A model generated the notes under the pieces. That model worked only from the letters and a program-made list of their open reading frames with translations. It made no database searches and was not told the origin of the DNA. The position numbers and the translations under genes were made by a program. Positions 24,993-34,337 of a DNA stretch of 49,669 nt are shown one piece after another. This stretch comes from Limnospira platensis (GTDB taxonomy: Bacteria; Cyanobacteriota; Cyanobacteriia; Cyanobacteriales; Microcoleaceae): assembly GCF_046480435.1 (NCBI RefSeq), contig NZ_PKGC01000016.1; one strand, given 5' to 3'. Position 1 is the first letter of the stretch, and every line of letters starts with the position of its first letter.

Positions 24993-27305
24993 TTATTTGG
25001 ACTTGGTTCGAGATATATTATAAGCCGGAATCGTAATCCTGAACTCTGTACCTTGACCAGGTTCCGAACAACAATTGATTTTACCTTGGTGCTTTTCTAC
25101 CACAATTTGATAGCTGATCGACAAACCCAAACCTGTACCTAATCCTACAGGTTTAGTCGTAAAGAAAGGATCGAAAATACTAGCTTGAATGTTTGAGGGG
25201 ATTCCTGGACCATTATCAGATATAGAAATTTCCAAGCAATCTTGACCATTATTTACATCATAAATTAAAGCAGTCTTAATCCTGATTCCCGGTGAAAAAT
25301 CCTCCTCTGGATGCTGTTTAACATGAAATTCCAGAGCATCTATGGCATTACTTATCAGATTCATAAACACCTGATTAAGTAATCCCGCATAGCATTCTAT
25401 AGGCGGAATATTACCATAATTTTTAACTACTTCAATAGTAGGATGATGAGGTCTAGGCTTCAGACGATGTTGCAGAATTAACAGAGTGCTATCAATACCC
25501 TCATGAATATCAACCGATTTGCGATCGGCTTGCTCCAGACGGGAAAAATTCCGCAGAGATAACACCAGTTGGCGAATTCTTTGGGAGCCTATCTGCATTG
25601 ATGCCAGAATTTTCGGTAAATCTTCCTGAAGAAAATCTAGGTCGATTTCCGTTTCATAGTTTTCAATCTCCGGGTGTCTTTGGGGATAGTATTTATGGTA
25701 AAGGAGAATGAGTTGAAGTAAACTTTCGCTATACTCACTCACATAGCTTAAATTCCCAAAAATAAAGTTAATCGGATTATTAATTTCGTGAGCGACTCCA
25801 GCCACTAACTGACCCAAGCCTGACATCTTTTCAGTTTGAATAAGTTGGCTTTGCGTGCGTTTCAGTTCATCCAGAGTCTTTTCTAACTGTTCGGTTTTCA
25901 CTTGTTCATTATCTAAAGACTGTTTGAGTTGAATCGTCCGCTGCTGTACCTGTTGTTCTAGGGTACTGTTTAAGTCTTGAACCTCTCTATACAACAGATA
26001 TTGTTGAATTGCCATCGAAAAATGTTTCCCTAATGCTTGACCTAAGCTAATCTCATCCGCTGTCCAAGGTTGGGCTTGACCTTGTTTGAACTCCCGCCAC
26101 ACTTCAAATGATTGTCTGGGCATCATTTGTTTTAAACTAGGATCAAAGCGTCCCGCCCAGATGGTTTCTGTGTCAATTTCATCACGAAAAATAGTCAGAC
26201 ATCCTAGGTTATTATGGCGGTATTTAATCGGAAACACTAACAAACCCCGAATGGCGGTAGATTTAAAAGCTGGGGTAAAAATTCGCAGTTGGGGTTCTTT
26301 ATATAAATCCGTAATTGCCCAAATATTTCCGCCACTACCATCAAGCGATCGCTTCGCGCTGTTACTGTTACACTTAAACCCCTCCCTCAGCCACTTTTGC
26401 CAGAGGGGATGTTCTTCCATGATTGATTTGGTTTCCCATGAAGGCATCGTCGGCTGTTCACCACAATAAAATACCTCCGGGGTCTTTTCCGGATGAGATT
26501 GGATATATAGTCGCCCTCCTGAACCCTCAAAGTCCTCCACAGCCGCCTCTAAAGCCGCTTGTAACTCAATCGTCGGTTGTTCATGTAACAGAGAAGCTAC
26601 CTTATTAATAGCAGCTTCTAACATCGCCTGTTTGCGGGTTTGAGCCAGCATATCAGCTTGACCAATGGCAATGGTCATCTGATCGACCACTAATTGCAAA
26701 ATCTGCAATTCTAATGGCGAAGTTTCCCGTGGTTCAGAATGATGAGAAACCAATAACCCCCACAATTTATTTGATGAGGTTGAAAACTGACCAGATCGCG
26801 ATTTATCATGATTTTTTCCCCTACTGTACAGAATCGGTACAACCACCGAGGATTGAACTCCCATGGCGGTCAGATAACTGATATGACAAGGATCTACAGA
26901 TCTCGATTTGATTTCTGTCGTCGGTAGCGGTTCCCCACTTTCTGGACAGTCTAGGGGACTTATACTTATGGTTCCAGAGTGAACATTAACTATGGTTCGC
27001 TGTCTAAGTTTTACATAGCGATCGCGTGCCTCTTCCGGAATATCATCGGCCGGAAAATGCAACCCTAGCAGGGACGGGAGGCGATCGTCATAAATGGACT
27101 CTGCCACCACTTCACCACTGTCGTCTTGATCAAATCTATAGATCATAATCCGGTCCGTTCCTAAAAATGAACGGACTTCCCCTGCTGTCGCTTTCAGAAT
27201 TTCTGGCAGTTCCAATGATTGCCGAATCCTACTAATGATTCGACGTAGCAAAACTTGATGATCTAGTTGAGATTTAAGGTCTTGTGCAGTGTCCACAGTG
27301 TACAT
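24993..27305 (-). CDS. Bilin-binding GAF sensor histidine kinase without PHY domain
   Basis: 770 residues from ATG 27305. First GAF (about 25-220) has phytochrome features: LLGLHFPADDIPEEARDRYV and a chromophore Cys140 followed by His (DPCHISYLTAMGVQSSVVVPIL). A second GAF (about 230-455) follows, then a coiled coil (about 460-500). The HisKA H-box is GVAHEINNPINF with His506. The HATPase domain has N-box NLISNAIDAL, DNGPGIP and GTGLGLSIS. There is no PAS before the first GAF and no PHY after it, so it is a cyanobacteriochrome-type or PHY-less phytochrome kinase that senses light. No response regulator gene lies next to it. Confidence 0.92.
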   Translation of the reverse strand: MYTVDTAQDLKSQLDHQVLLRRIISRIRQSLELPEILKATAGEVRSFLGTDRIMIYRFDQDDSGEVVAESIYDDRLPSLLGLHFPADDIPEEARDRYVKLRQRTIVNVHSGTISISPLDCPESGEPLPTTEIKSRSVDPCHISYLTAMGVQSSVVVPILYSRGKNHDKSRSGQFSTSSNKLWGLLVSHHSEPRETSPLELQILQLVVDQMTIAIGQADMLAQTRKQAMLEAAINKVASLLHEQPTIELQAALEAAVEDFEGSGGRLYIQSHPEKTPEVFYCGEQPTMPSWETKSIMEEHPLWQKWLREGFKCNSNSAKRSLDGSGGNIWAITDLYKEPQLRIFTPAFKSTAIRGLLVFPIKYRHNNLGCLTIFRDEIDTETIWAGRFDPSLKQMMPRQSFEVWREFKQGQAQPWTADEISLGQALGKHFSMAIQQYLLYREVQDLNSTLEQQVQQRTIQLKQSLDNEQVKTEQLEKTLDELKRTQSQLIQTEKMSGLGQLVAGVAHEINNPINFIFGNLSYVSEYSESLLQLILLYHKYYPQRHPEIENYETEIDLDFLQEDLPKILASMQIGSQRIRQLVLSLRNFSRLEQADRKSVDIHEGIDSTLLILQHRLKPRPHHPTIEVVKNYGNIPPIECYAGLLNQVFMNLISNAIDALEFHVKQHPEEDFSPGIRIKTALIYDVNNGQDCLEISISDNGPGIPSNIQASIFDPFFTTKPVGLGTGLGLSISYQIVVEKHQGKINCCSEPGQGTEFRITIPAYNISRTKSK

Positions 27306-27571
27306 AAGTTTCCTGATTGGGGGAGTTCGAGAATCCGGCTAAGATTCCCTCTATTTAGCTACAATGCAAAATTAGGTTTGACTATTTTTAGCAGATATGG
27401 GGCTGCTTTCCTGATTTAAAATGGCTGCTCTTTTCAGAACATTGGTGGCTGCTACGATATTTCGATTGTAGTTATTCTAACAAAACTATCGGAGATTCCC
27501 ATTCAATACCTCCCCTGGGAACTTCATTTTAGCTTAATCCCAATCATGGACAATGGATAACTCATGATTAC

Positions 27572-27771
27572 GGTTATGTTAAGTATTGTAACGAAAAATT
27601 AAGTTTTGTTGCGAAAAATTTTTTTTTCTGGGGGGTGCTTGCCTTGGCGGGCGGCTTCTGGTATACTTTTAGATAATGGGAATAGTGACATTTTTATTTT
27701 TTATGCACAGATTTCGATTATTTAAAAGTATGTGAACATCTTACCATTAGTTCCCGGTGCTTGTCAAGCCC
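27572..27771. repeat. Intergenic MITE-like element, copy B
   Basis: Starts GGTTATGTTAAGTATTGTAA, has a T run and a G run, then TTGCCT-17 bp-TATACT (promoter-like) and AGATAATGGGAATA, and ends near CTTGTCAAGCCC. It is clearly related to copies at 21264 and 35332. The rest of the 27306-27801 spacer has no gene. Confidence 0.7.
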
Positions 27772-27801
27772 TAAATTAGCAAAACTGATTCCCCGTGAAA
27801 A

Positions 27802-28893
27802 TTAAAACGGACTCAATTTCTTGATGGCGCGACCAGCCACATCGCCATAGCGAAGGTCGCCACAAAGGATTTTACTCATCAACTCAGTAGCAGCAGGAAC
27901 TTTAACCGCCGCCTTATAACCAATACCAGGGAAACTGTAGAATACACCAGCCAACCGTGAAGCCCAAACCATATCTACACCCCATTCAGTCCGAATAATT
28001 TCGGTATATTTTTCCAGGGCGCTTTGGTCTCCACCGATCGCCGCATCGATCGCCTCTGCGGCTTTCACCCCAGTCAAAATAGCCGGGCGGATACCTTCCC
28101 CAGAGAGGGGGTCAACAATACTAGCAGCTTCTCCGGCGATGAGAGCATTTTGACCATGAAGGGTGCGATCGCCATCCCAAAGTCGCAGAGGATGTTCAAC
28201 AATAGGGGAACTAGGATCTAACCCCAACGCTTTCAGATATTGACTCAAATCTTGGCTCAAATTTTTAGGGTCTTTTCCTCGGAAAGTAGCAGCGCTAACC
28301 GTGTAACCATCAGCCTTGGGAAACCCCCACAGACTGCCATTTTTCACCATACCAAATTCAAAAGTTGGCACATCTGATAATTGAGTAGCTTCCGTGACCA
28401 TAGCCAGTCGAGGATTAGACTGTTTGAGGCGCAACCATGAGCCCACAGGTCCTTTTGCGCCATCTGCTGCAATCAGATAGCGACCTGTGAGGGTTTCACC
28501 ATTAGCAGTAGTTAATTGCCAACTGTCGCCTTTAAACTTAATACCAGTAACTTCTGTATTAGGTTGGAAACTAGCGCCTTGATCTTGAGCCTGCTGCATC
28601 AGGAAAGCATCAAAAACATCTCGGCGCACCATCCACATAGGTTTTGATATAGCCGTTTCGGCGGGGTCAGCCAGTTTGAAAGTGTAACGGATTTTATCAA
28701 CAGTAGTGGATATCGCGGGAGTAAAATCAAAATCAAACCAGGAAGCGATCGCCGGAGACACCCCACCACCACAGGGCTTATTTCGCGGCCAGGAGTTTTT
28801 TTCCACCACCAGAGGATTGCGCCCTCGTTTAGCGAGATGATAAGCCGCCGCCCCACCAGCGGGACCTGCTCCGACAATGATACAGTCAAACAT
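27802..28893 (-). CDS. Geranylgeranyl reductase family FAD-dependent oxidoreductase
   Basis: 363 residues from ATG 28893. An N-terminal FAD loop (IIVGAGPAGGAAAYHLAKRG), the PCGGGVSP block after the first strand, ADGAKGPVG, and IAGEAASIVDPLSGEGIRPAI near residue 260 are typical of the geranylgeranyl reductase family. It is shorter than the roughly 400-residue ChlP that reduces geranylgeranyl-chlorophyll, so it may act on another isoprenoid. It is the last gene of a pyrH-frr operon, with 77 bp to frr. Confidence 0.85.
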   Translation of the reverse strand: MFDCIIVGAGPAGGAAAYHLAKRGRNPLVVEKNSWPRNKPCGGGVSPAIASWFDFDFTPAISTTVDKIRYTFKLADPAETAISKPMWMVRRDVFDAFLMQQAQDQGASFQPNTEVTGIKFKGDSWQLTTANGETLTGRYLIAADGAKGPVGSWLRLKQSNPRLAMVTEATQLSDVPTFEFGMVKNGSLWGFPKADGYTVSAATFRGKDPKNLSQDLSQYLKALGLDPSSPIVEHPLRLWDGDRTLHGQNALIAGEAASIVDPLSGEGIRPAILTGVKAAEAIDAAIGGDQSALEKYTEIIRTEWGVDMVWASRLAGVFYSFPGIGYKAAVKVPAATELMSKILCGDLRYGDVAGRAIKKLSPF

Positions 28894-28970
28894 AAATTTC
28901 AGCCATTAACTTTTGTTTACATCAATGGGGGTGCGGGTGGTTTTGGGGGATTAACCCCCATCAAAATACC

Positions 28971-29519
28971 TCAGACCGTCATAATATCCTTTTCTTTCGC
29001 TTCGAGTAGTTCATCAACCTTAGCTGTGTACTTATCAGTAAGTTTTTGAATCTGGTCTTGAAGATCGCGGGATTCATCCTCAGAGATATCCCCGCTTTTT
29101 TCCTGTTTGCGAACCGAGTCGATCGCATCTCGGCGGACATTACGAACCGACACCCGGCCTTCTTCGGCGTATTTTCCCGCCAGTTTCACAAATTCTTGGC
29201 GACGTGCTTCCGTCAGCGGCGGAATATTCAGACGTACAACTGAGCCATCGTTATTAGGTGTCAGTCCCACATCTGACATAGAAATAGCTTTCTCAATGTT
29301 GTTTAGAGAATTGCGATCGAAAGGTTGGATAGTAATAGTAGAAGCATCAGGAGTGCTGATACTTGCCAAAGATTTGAGAGGAGTCGGACTCCCGTAGTAT
29401 TCTACCGTAATCCGGTCTAATAGGGAAGCATTAGCCCGTCCGGTGCGAATCGTATTAAACGATCGCCCCGTAGATTCTAAGGCTTTTTTCATCAGGTTTT
29501 CAACATCAGCTAACTTCAC
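28971..29519 (-). CDS. frr: Ribosome recycling factor
   Basis: 182 residues from GTG 29519, the usual length. The start is chosen because GGAGG lies 5 bases upstream; ATG 29534 would put the ribosome site inside the gene. The features are NTIRTGRANASLLDRITVEYYGSPTPLKSLA and DISEDESRDLQDQIQKLTDKY. RRF with EF-G splits the post-termination ribosome. Its start overlaps pyrH by 14 bp, so translation is coupled. Confidence 0.95.
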   Translation of the reverse strand: MKLADVENLMKKALESTGRSFNTIRTGRANASLLDRITVEYYGSPTPLKSLASISTPDASTITIQPFDRNSLNNIEKAISMSDVGLTPNNDGSVVRLNIPPLTEARRQEFVKLAGKYAEEGRVSVRNVRRDAIDSVRKQEKSGDISEDESRDLQDQIQKLTDKYTAKVDELLEAKEKDIMTV

Positions 29520-30234
29520 AAGAACCTCCGACATAAGTTCCAACAGTGTCACCCACCACAGCCCGGCCAATATTGCCACGCTCAGTCAGGTTAAATACAA
29601 TAATAGGAAGATTATTTTCTTTGCACAGGGCGATCGCCGTACTATCCATCACCCGTAGGTCATGGGTCAGCACATAGCCATAGGTAAGAGTATTATAGCG
29701 ACGAGCATCAGGATTAACTGCCGGGTCACAATCATAAATTCCATCTACCTTAGTGGCTTTAAAAATCACCTCGGCATCAATTTCCGCCGCCCGCAGTGCC
29801 GCCGTCGTGTCCGTGGTAAAAAACGGATTACCCGAACCCGCCCCAAAAATCACCACCCGGTTTAGTTCCAAATGACGAATAGCTTTGCGTCGGATGTAGG
29901 GTTCAGCCACTTCCTGCATAGCGATCGCCGTTTGTACACGAGTTGGCACTCCTATTTGTTCTAGGGAATCTTGTAACGTGATCGCATTCATCACTGTAGC
30001 AATCATACCCACATAGTCGGCGGTCGCCCTATCCATTCCCGCAGAAGCTGCTTTCATTCCTCGGAAGATATTACCCCCGCCCACCACAATCGCCACCTGC
30101 ACCCCTTTATTGACCACATCAGCAACTTCCTGGGCGATTTCCTGAACCACAATCGGGTCTATGCCATATCCCAGGCTACCCATAAGGGCTTCACCGCTGA
30201 GTTTCAGTAAGATCCGTTTATATTTTGTCCCCAT
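29506..30234 (-). CDS. pyrH: UMP kinase
   Basis: 242 residues from ATG 30234. It phosphorylates UMP to UDP in pyrimidine synthesis. The family blocks are KRILLKLSGEALMG, VAIVVGGGNIFRG, DYVGMIATVMNAI, GAGSGNPFFTTDTTAALRA and KATKVDGIYDCDP. The 3' end overlaps the frr start, the conserved bacterial pyrH-frr arrangement. Confidence 0.97.
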   Translation of the reverse strand: MGTKYKRILLKLSGEALMGSLGYGIDPIVVQEIAQEVADVVNKGVQVAIVVGGGNIFRGMKAASAGMDRATADYVGMIATVMNAITLQDSLEQIGVPTRVQTAIAMQEVAEPYIRRKAIRHLELNRVVIFGAGSGNPFFTTDTTAALRAAEIDAEVIFKATKVDGIYDCDPAVNPDARRYNTLTYGYVLTHDLRVMDSTAIALCKENNLPIIVFNLTERGNIGRAVVGDTVGTYVGGSCEVS

Positions 30235-30373
30235 TTAGATCCCCTATTGACAATGGCTATATCCCATCTACGGATTACGCAGATATAAGGTTCGGTCCCA
30301 ATTCAAGATACCAGAAAGCTGCTATTGATATCAGATTTTTTCTGAGAGGGAATCATCCCAGTGAGGTAGACCA

Positions 30374-30913
30374 TCATCTTCGCCATTGAATCGGACTACC
30401 AATCGGCGGGGTAGTTTCCGGGGCGATCGCAACACTTGCCAATAATTGAGATACTGCGTTTTTGAGATAGTTGATAGTTACCGCTTCTGGGGATTCCGGG
30501 TTATCGTCCAAGCCACCTCGGTAGCGCAAAATTCCCTGGTTATCCAGGACAAAGGCTTCCGGGGTAGTTTCCGCACCAAAACAGTGAGCCACATCCTGGG
30601 TCACATCCCGAATATATGGAAAATTCAGATCATGATCTTGGGCAAAGATTTTCATCTGCTCAAAGCTGTCAGACGGCGATTGTAATGGGTCATTAGCATT
30701 AATCCCCACTATAGTCGCTCCCACCGTTTGCAAATAGGTTTGCAGTGCCTTCATTCTGCCTACATAAGATTGAACGTAGGGGCAAGAATTTGACATAAAG
30801 ATAACGATGACAACCTGAAATTTTTGCAGATACCGGGCTAGGTGGTGAACTTCGTCATCCACCCCAGGTAATTCAAAGTCAGGAGCATAGCTGTTAATCA
30901 GAGTACCTTTCAT
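30374..30913 (-). CDS. Redoxin / thioredoxin-fold protein
   Basis: 179 residues from ATG 30913. The N-terminus APDFELPGVDDEVHHLARYL is typical of AhpC/TSA-like redoxins. The active-site region reads VVIVIFMSNSCPYVQSYV with a single SCPY cysteine (about residue 44) in place of CxxC. GINANDP and FGAETTPEAFVLD continue the fold. A thioredoxin-like peroxidase or reductase role is likely; the substrate is unknown. The C-terminal 25 residues are proline-rich and unlike the core. Confidence 0.8.
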   Translation of the reverse strand: MKGTLINSYAPDFELPGVDDEVHHLARYLQKFQVVIVIFMSNSCPYVQSYVGRMKALQTYLQTVGATIVGINANDPLQSPSDSFEQMKIFAQDHDLNFPYIRDVTQDVAHCFGAETTPEAFVLDNQGILRYRGGLDDNPESPEAVTINYLKNAVSQLLASVAIAPETTPPIGSPIQWRR

Positions 30914-31002
30914 AGCAGTTCAAAGTTTGATCGCTCAAGGTCGATATTATGAACCACCTCTCATTATCGCGCTTACGATTCTGGGAGCAAGTTCCTTGTC
31001 GG

Positions 31003-31054
31003 GGCGCGTGCCGGAGTCAGCCAGGAGAAACACCAGCCAACTGCTACACGCGCC
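31003..31054. terminator. Hairpin downstream of the agmatinase gene
   Basis: GGCGCGTG (31003-31010) and CACGCGCC (31047-31054) pair perfectly around a 36-base loop, 22 bp after the agmatinase stop on the minus strand. There is no T run, so it may be only a transcript-end stabiliser. Confidence 0.35.
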
Positions 31055-31076
31055 GGAGGCGGTGCGGAATTTCGGG

Positions 31077-31994
31077 TCAATGAATCCAACCTTTGGCTAA
31101 CGCCTGATACCCTACCAGTTTATAGACCAGTTTGGCGGCGGTAAATTCAGAAACTACCGAATCCACAACAGGTGCTAATTCCATTACATCACAGCCAATC
31201 ACTTCCTGGCATATAAATAACTGTCGCAGAAAGGCAATTAAATCATACCAGGAAAGTCCTCCCGGTTCTGGTGTCCCTACTCCCGGTATGATACTCGGGT
31301 CGATACCGTCTAGGTCTATGGTCAGAAATACCCGCCTGGTCTGTATACTGGCGATCGCTTTTTCTATCCAATCGGACCCCCTAGCAATTTCGCGGCCCCA
31401 AATTACCTTCATTTCCTGATCTCGAATTAGATCAGCTTCGGCTTTACATAGGCTACGAATCCCTATTTGTACCGTCGGTAAACCCATCTCTACCACCCTA
31501 CGCATCACACAAGCATGATTGTAGATAGACCCTTCGTATTCGTGGCGTAGGTCACCGTGAGCATCGATTTGGACTACTGTAAATGGTTCCGTTGACCTTT
31601 GGCGGTAGGCTTCCACCACTCCCGCCGTGATGCCATGTTCCCCCCCCAGGGCGATCACAAACTTACCTTCAGCAGCTAGAGATTTTACCGTCTCTGTCGT
31701 CACCCGCAGCATTTCCTCCAGTGACACCGACTGGCCCTCGCGGGTATCCGCAATGGCTTCATGGGTGTAAATTCCCACCTGTAACCCCACCTCCGCTTCC
31801 AGTTCATCATCATAGCATTCTAGTTGTTGGGAGGCTTCTAAGATGGCTCCTGGCCCGTTTTCGCACCCTTTGCGATAAGTGGTGGTGGCTTCAAAGGGAA
31901 TTGGTAAAATGGCTACTTTGTCGGTTTTCTGGTTCGGGACAATTTCTGAGCCTAAAAAGTCCACAACTGATTGGGCTGTAATGGTTGATTGCAT
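31077..31994 (-). CDS. speB: Agmatinase / arginase family ureohydrolase
   Basis: 305 residues from ATG 31994. The binuclear Mn site is complete: GGEHG (His), QIDAHGDLR (Asp, His, Asp) and TIDLDGIDPSIIPGVGTPEPGG (two Asp). The family hydrolyses agmatine to putrescine and urea, linking arginine breakdown to polyamines. Motifs place it in the SpeB-type branch, but a guanidino-acid hydrolase cannot be excluded. It is monocistronic as far as spacing shows. Confidence 0.88.
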   Translation of the reverse strand: MQSTITAQSVVDFLGSEIVPNQKTDKVAILPIPFEATTTYRKGCENGPGAILEASQQLECYDDELEAEVGLQVGIYTHEAIADTREGQSVSLEEMLRVTTETVKSLAAEGKFVIALGGEHGITAGVVEAYRQRSTEPFTVVQIDAHGDLRHEYEGSIYNHACVMRRVVEMGLPTVQIGIRSLCKAEADLIRDQEMKVIWGREIARGSDWIEKAIASIQTRRVFLTIDLDGIDPSIIPGVGTPEPGGLSWYDLIAFLRQLFICQEVIGCDVMELAPVVDSVVSEFTAAKLVYKLVGYQALAKGWIH

Positions 31995-32093
31995 ATTTTG
32001 GCTTGACTTTAGATTTTGGGGGCGATCGCTAATATATAAATAATTTTGCCACGAATTTTGAACGTTCCACTAAAAATCACCACCTCAACCATC

Positions 32094-32729
32094 ATGACCA
32101 CCAACCAAGAATGGGGACCAGACCCTAACCTAGCCTATCCTTTAGCCAATTATGGGCAGTTGTGCTTTCTCAAAAATATTATAAAAAACTCCAATATTAT
32201 TGTCGGAGATTACACCTACTATCATGATTTTGACCATCCCGAAAACTTTGAGAAAAATGTGCGCTATCACTTTGACTTTATCGGGGATAAATTAATTATT
32301 GGCAAATTTTGTGCGATCGCCAGCCATGTAGAATTTATTATGAATGGCGGTAACCATTGTTTAGATAATTTTACCACCTATCCTTTTGAAATCTTCGGTC
32401 ATGGTTGGCAAAAAATTCAGCCTGATTCCGAATATAGCCGAGGAGATACTATCATTGAAAATGATGTCTGGATAGGCTACAAAGCTACTATTATGCCCGG
32501 TGTTAAAGTAGGTAATGGCGCGATAATAGCCGCCCATGCTGTAGTTACCAAAGATGTAGAACCCTATACTATTGTCGGTGGAAATCCCGCTAAAATAATT
32601 CGGCAACGCTTCCCAAATCCAGTAATAGAACAACTACAAAAATTGTGCTGGTGGGATTGGGAAGCCTCAAAAATTACCGCCCATCTTGAAGTTTTAGCCA
32701 GTGGAAATATAGACCAATTGCGAGAATGA
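32094..32729 (+). CDS. Vat/CatB-type hexapeptide acetyltransferase
   Basis: 211 residues from ATG 32094 (MTTNQEWGPDPN); a TTG at 32046 would add a non-conserved leader. Left-handed beta-helix repeats are visible (IIVGDYTYY, LIIGKFCAIASHVEFIMNG, DVWIGYKATIMPGVKVGNGAIIAAHAVVTKDV, IVGGNPAKIIRQRF), and the His in the NGGNHCLDNF segment is in the catalytic position of this family. These enzymes O-acetylate xenobiotics such as streptogramin or chloramphenicol, but chromosomal relatives often have unknown substrates. It precedes lpd on the same strand, without clear functional linkage. Confidence 0.85.
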   Translation: MTTNQEWGPDPNLAYPLANYGQLCFLKNIIKNSNIIVGDYTYYHDFDHPENFEKNVRYHFDFIGDKLIIGKFCAIASHVEFIMNGGNHCLDNFTTYPFEIFGHGWQKIQPDSEYSRGDTIIENDVWIGYKATIMPGVKVGNGAIIAAHAVVTKDVEPYTIVGGNPAKIIRQRFPNPVIEQLQKLCWWDWEASKITAHLEVLASGNIDQLRE

Positions 32730-32817
32730 TCCTCAGATGGTCTTGTCTGATGTACCCTTTCTGGTTAACAATGATTGTGAAAATGATTGTGAATAGAATC
32801 GCACCAGGAGAGTGATT

Positions 32818-34248
32818 GTGAGCCAAGGTTTTGATTATGATTTGGTAATTATTGGCGCGGGTGTGGGAGGACATGGGGCGGCTATCCACGCCGTCAACTG
32901 TGGCTTAAAGACCGCAATTGTGGAAGCCGACCTTATGGGGGGAACCTGTGTTAACCGTGGCTGTATCCCCTCTAAGGCCTTATTAGCGGCTTCTGGAAGG
33001 GTCCGGGAACTTCGCAACGCCCACCATTTGCAGTCCCTAGGAATTCAGGTGGGGGCGGTTAATTTCGATCGCCAAACTATTGCTAACCACGCTGAAAATA
33101 TTGTTACTAAACTGCGATCGGATTTAACTAATAGCCTTAAACGCCTGAAAGTTGATACATTTCATGGCTGGGGTAAAGTGGCGGCACCCCAAAAAGTCGC
33201 GATCGCTACTGAGGACGGCGAAAAAATTATCACCGCTAAGGATATCATTCTCGCCCCCGGTTCTGTCCCCTTTGTACCCCCAGGTATTGAAATTGACCAT
33301 CAAACCGTTTTTACCAGTGATGATGCTTTGAAATTGTCATCACTACCACAATGGATTGCTATTGTCGGGAGTGGTTATATTGGCTTGGAATTTGCCGATA
33401 TTTATACCGCTTTGGGTTGTGAAGTGACCATGATTGAAGCCCTCGATAATTTGATGCCTACTTTTGACCCCGATATTGCTAAATTAGCTGAACGGGTCCT
33501 TCTTTCATCCCGCGATGTCGAAACTTTCTCTGGTAAATTAGCCCTGAAAGTTACTCCCGGTTCTCCCGTGTTGATTGAACTGGCTGATGCGAAAACTAAA
33601 CAGGTCGAACAGGTTTTAGAAGTTGATGCTTGTTTGGTCGCTACTGGTCGCATTCCTGTTAGTAAAAATATGGGATTGGAAACTCTCGGCGTGGAAACTC
33701 AACGGGGATTTATTCCCGTTGATAATTATTTGGGGGTTCTCTCCGGGACCCAACGAGTACCACATCTATGGGCTATTGGTGATGTTACTGGTAAAATGAT
33801 GTTAGCCCATGCTGCATCAGCCCAAGGAGTCGCCGTAGTGGAAACTATTTGTGGACGCGATCGCCAGGTCGATTATCTCAGTATCCCCGCTGCTGCTTTT
33901 ACTCACCCAGAAATTAGTTATGTCGGTATGACTGAACCCGCCGCTAAAGAGTTGGGTAAATCTCAAGGCTTTGAGGTCGCTAGTGTCAAAAGCTATTTTA
34001 AGGGTAATTCTAAGGCGATCGCTGAGGTCGATACCGAGGGGGTTGCTAAGGTTATTTACCGCCAAGATACCGGGGAACTCCTCGGAGTTCATATCTTTGG
34101 CCTCCATGCTTCCGATTTGATTCAAGAGGCTGCTAATGCGATCGCCCTCCGTCAATCTGTCAATACCTTAACCTTTCTAGTCCACACACACCCGACTTTA
34201 TCAGAAGTTCTTGATGAAGCCTACAAGCGGGCTGCTACTATTGGATAA
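32818..34248 (+). CDS. lpdA: Dihydrolipoamide dehydrogenase (E3)
   Basis: 476 residues from GTG 32818. AGGAG lies 7 bases upstream, which favours this GTG over the one at 32812. It has an FAD loop (LVIIGAGVGGHGAAIHAV), the redox disulfide GGTCVNRGCIPSKAL, an NAD loop (IAIVGSGYIGLEFADIY), WAIGDVTGKMMLAH and the C-terminal His/Glu pair HTHPTLSEVLDEA. It regenerates lipoamide in pyruvate dehydrogenase and the glycine cleavage system. The partner E1/E2 genes are not in the window. Confidence 0.95.
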   Translation: MSQGFDYDLVIIGAGVGGHGAAIHAVNCGLKTAIVEADLMGGTCVNRGCIPSKALLAASGRVRELRNAHHLQSLGIQVGAVNFDRQTIANHAENIVTKLRSDLTNSLKRLKVDTFHGWGKVAAPQKVAIATEDGEKIITAKDIILAPGSVPFVPPGIEIDHQTVFTSDDALKLSSLPQWIAIVGSGYIGLEFADIYTALGCEVTMIEALDNLMPTFDPDIAKLAERVLLSSRDVETFSGKLALKVTPGSPVLIELADAKTKQVEQVLEVDACLVATGRIPVSKNMGLETLGVETQRGFIPVDNYLGVLSGTQRVPHLWAIGDVTGKMMLAHAASAQGVAVVETICGRDRQVDYLSIPAAAFTHPEISYVGMTEPAAKELGKSQGFEVASVKSYFKGNSKAIAEVDTEGVAKVIYRQDTGELLGVHIFGLHASDLIQEAANAIALRQSVNTLTFLVHTHPTLSEVLDEAYKRAATIG

Positions 34249-34262
34249 TCCATAATCCTGTT

Positions 34263-34292
34263 GTAGGTTGCGTCAATTATCACGCACCCTAC
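34263..34292. repeat. Dispersed hairpin GTAGGtTGCGT...ACGCAcCCTAC
   Basis: Two 11-base arms, one mismatched pair, 8-base loop, 14 bp after the lpdA stop. It resembles a short repeat common in cyanobacterial spacers. The first arm of a second copy lies at the right end of the window (49638-49648). Possibly a transcription end for lpdA. Confidence 0.55.
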
Positions 34293-34337
34293 ACAGCCCA
34301 TCAGATATCATTAAAGCGCGGATTTGAGATTACCAAA

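Noticed and set aside
27802..28893. ChlP (chlorophyll geranylgeranyl reductase) as a definite call
   Set aside because: The length and operon setting fit the broader reductase family; the specific substrate cannot be read from the sequence.
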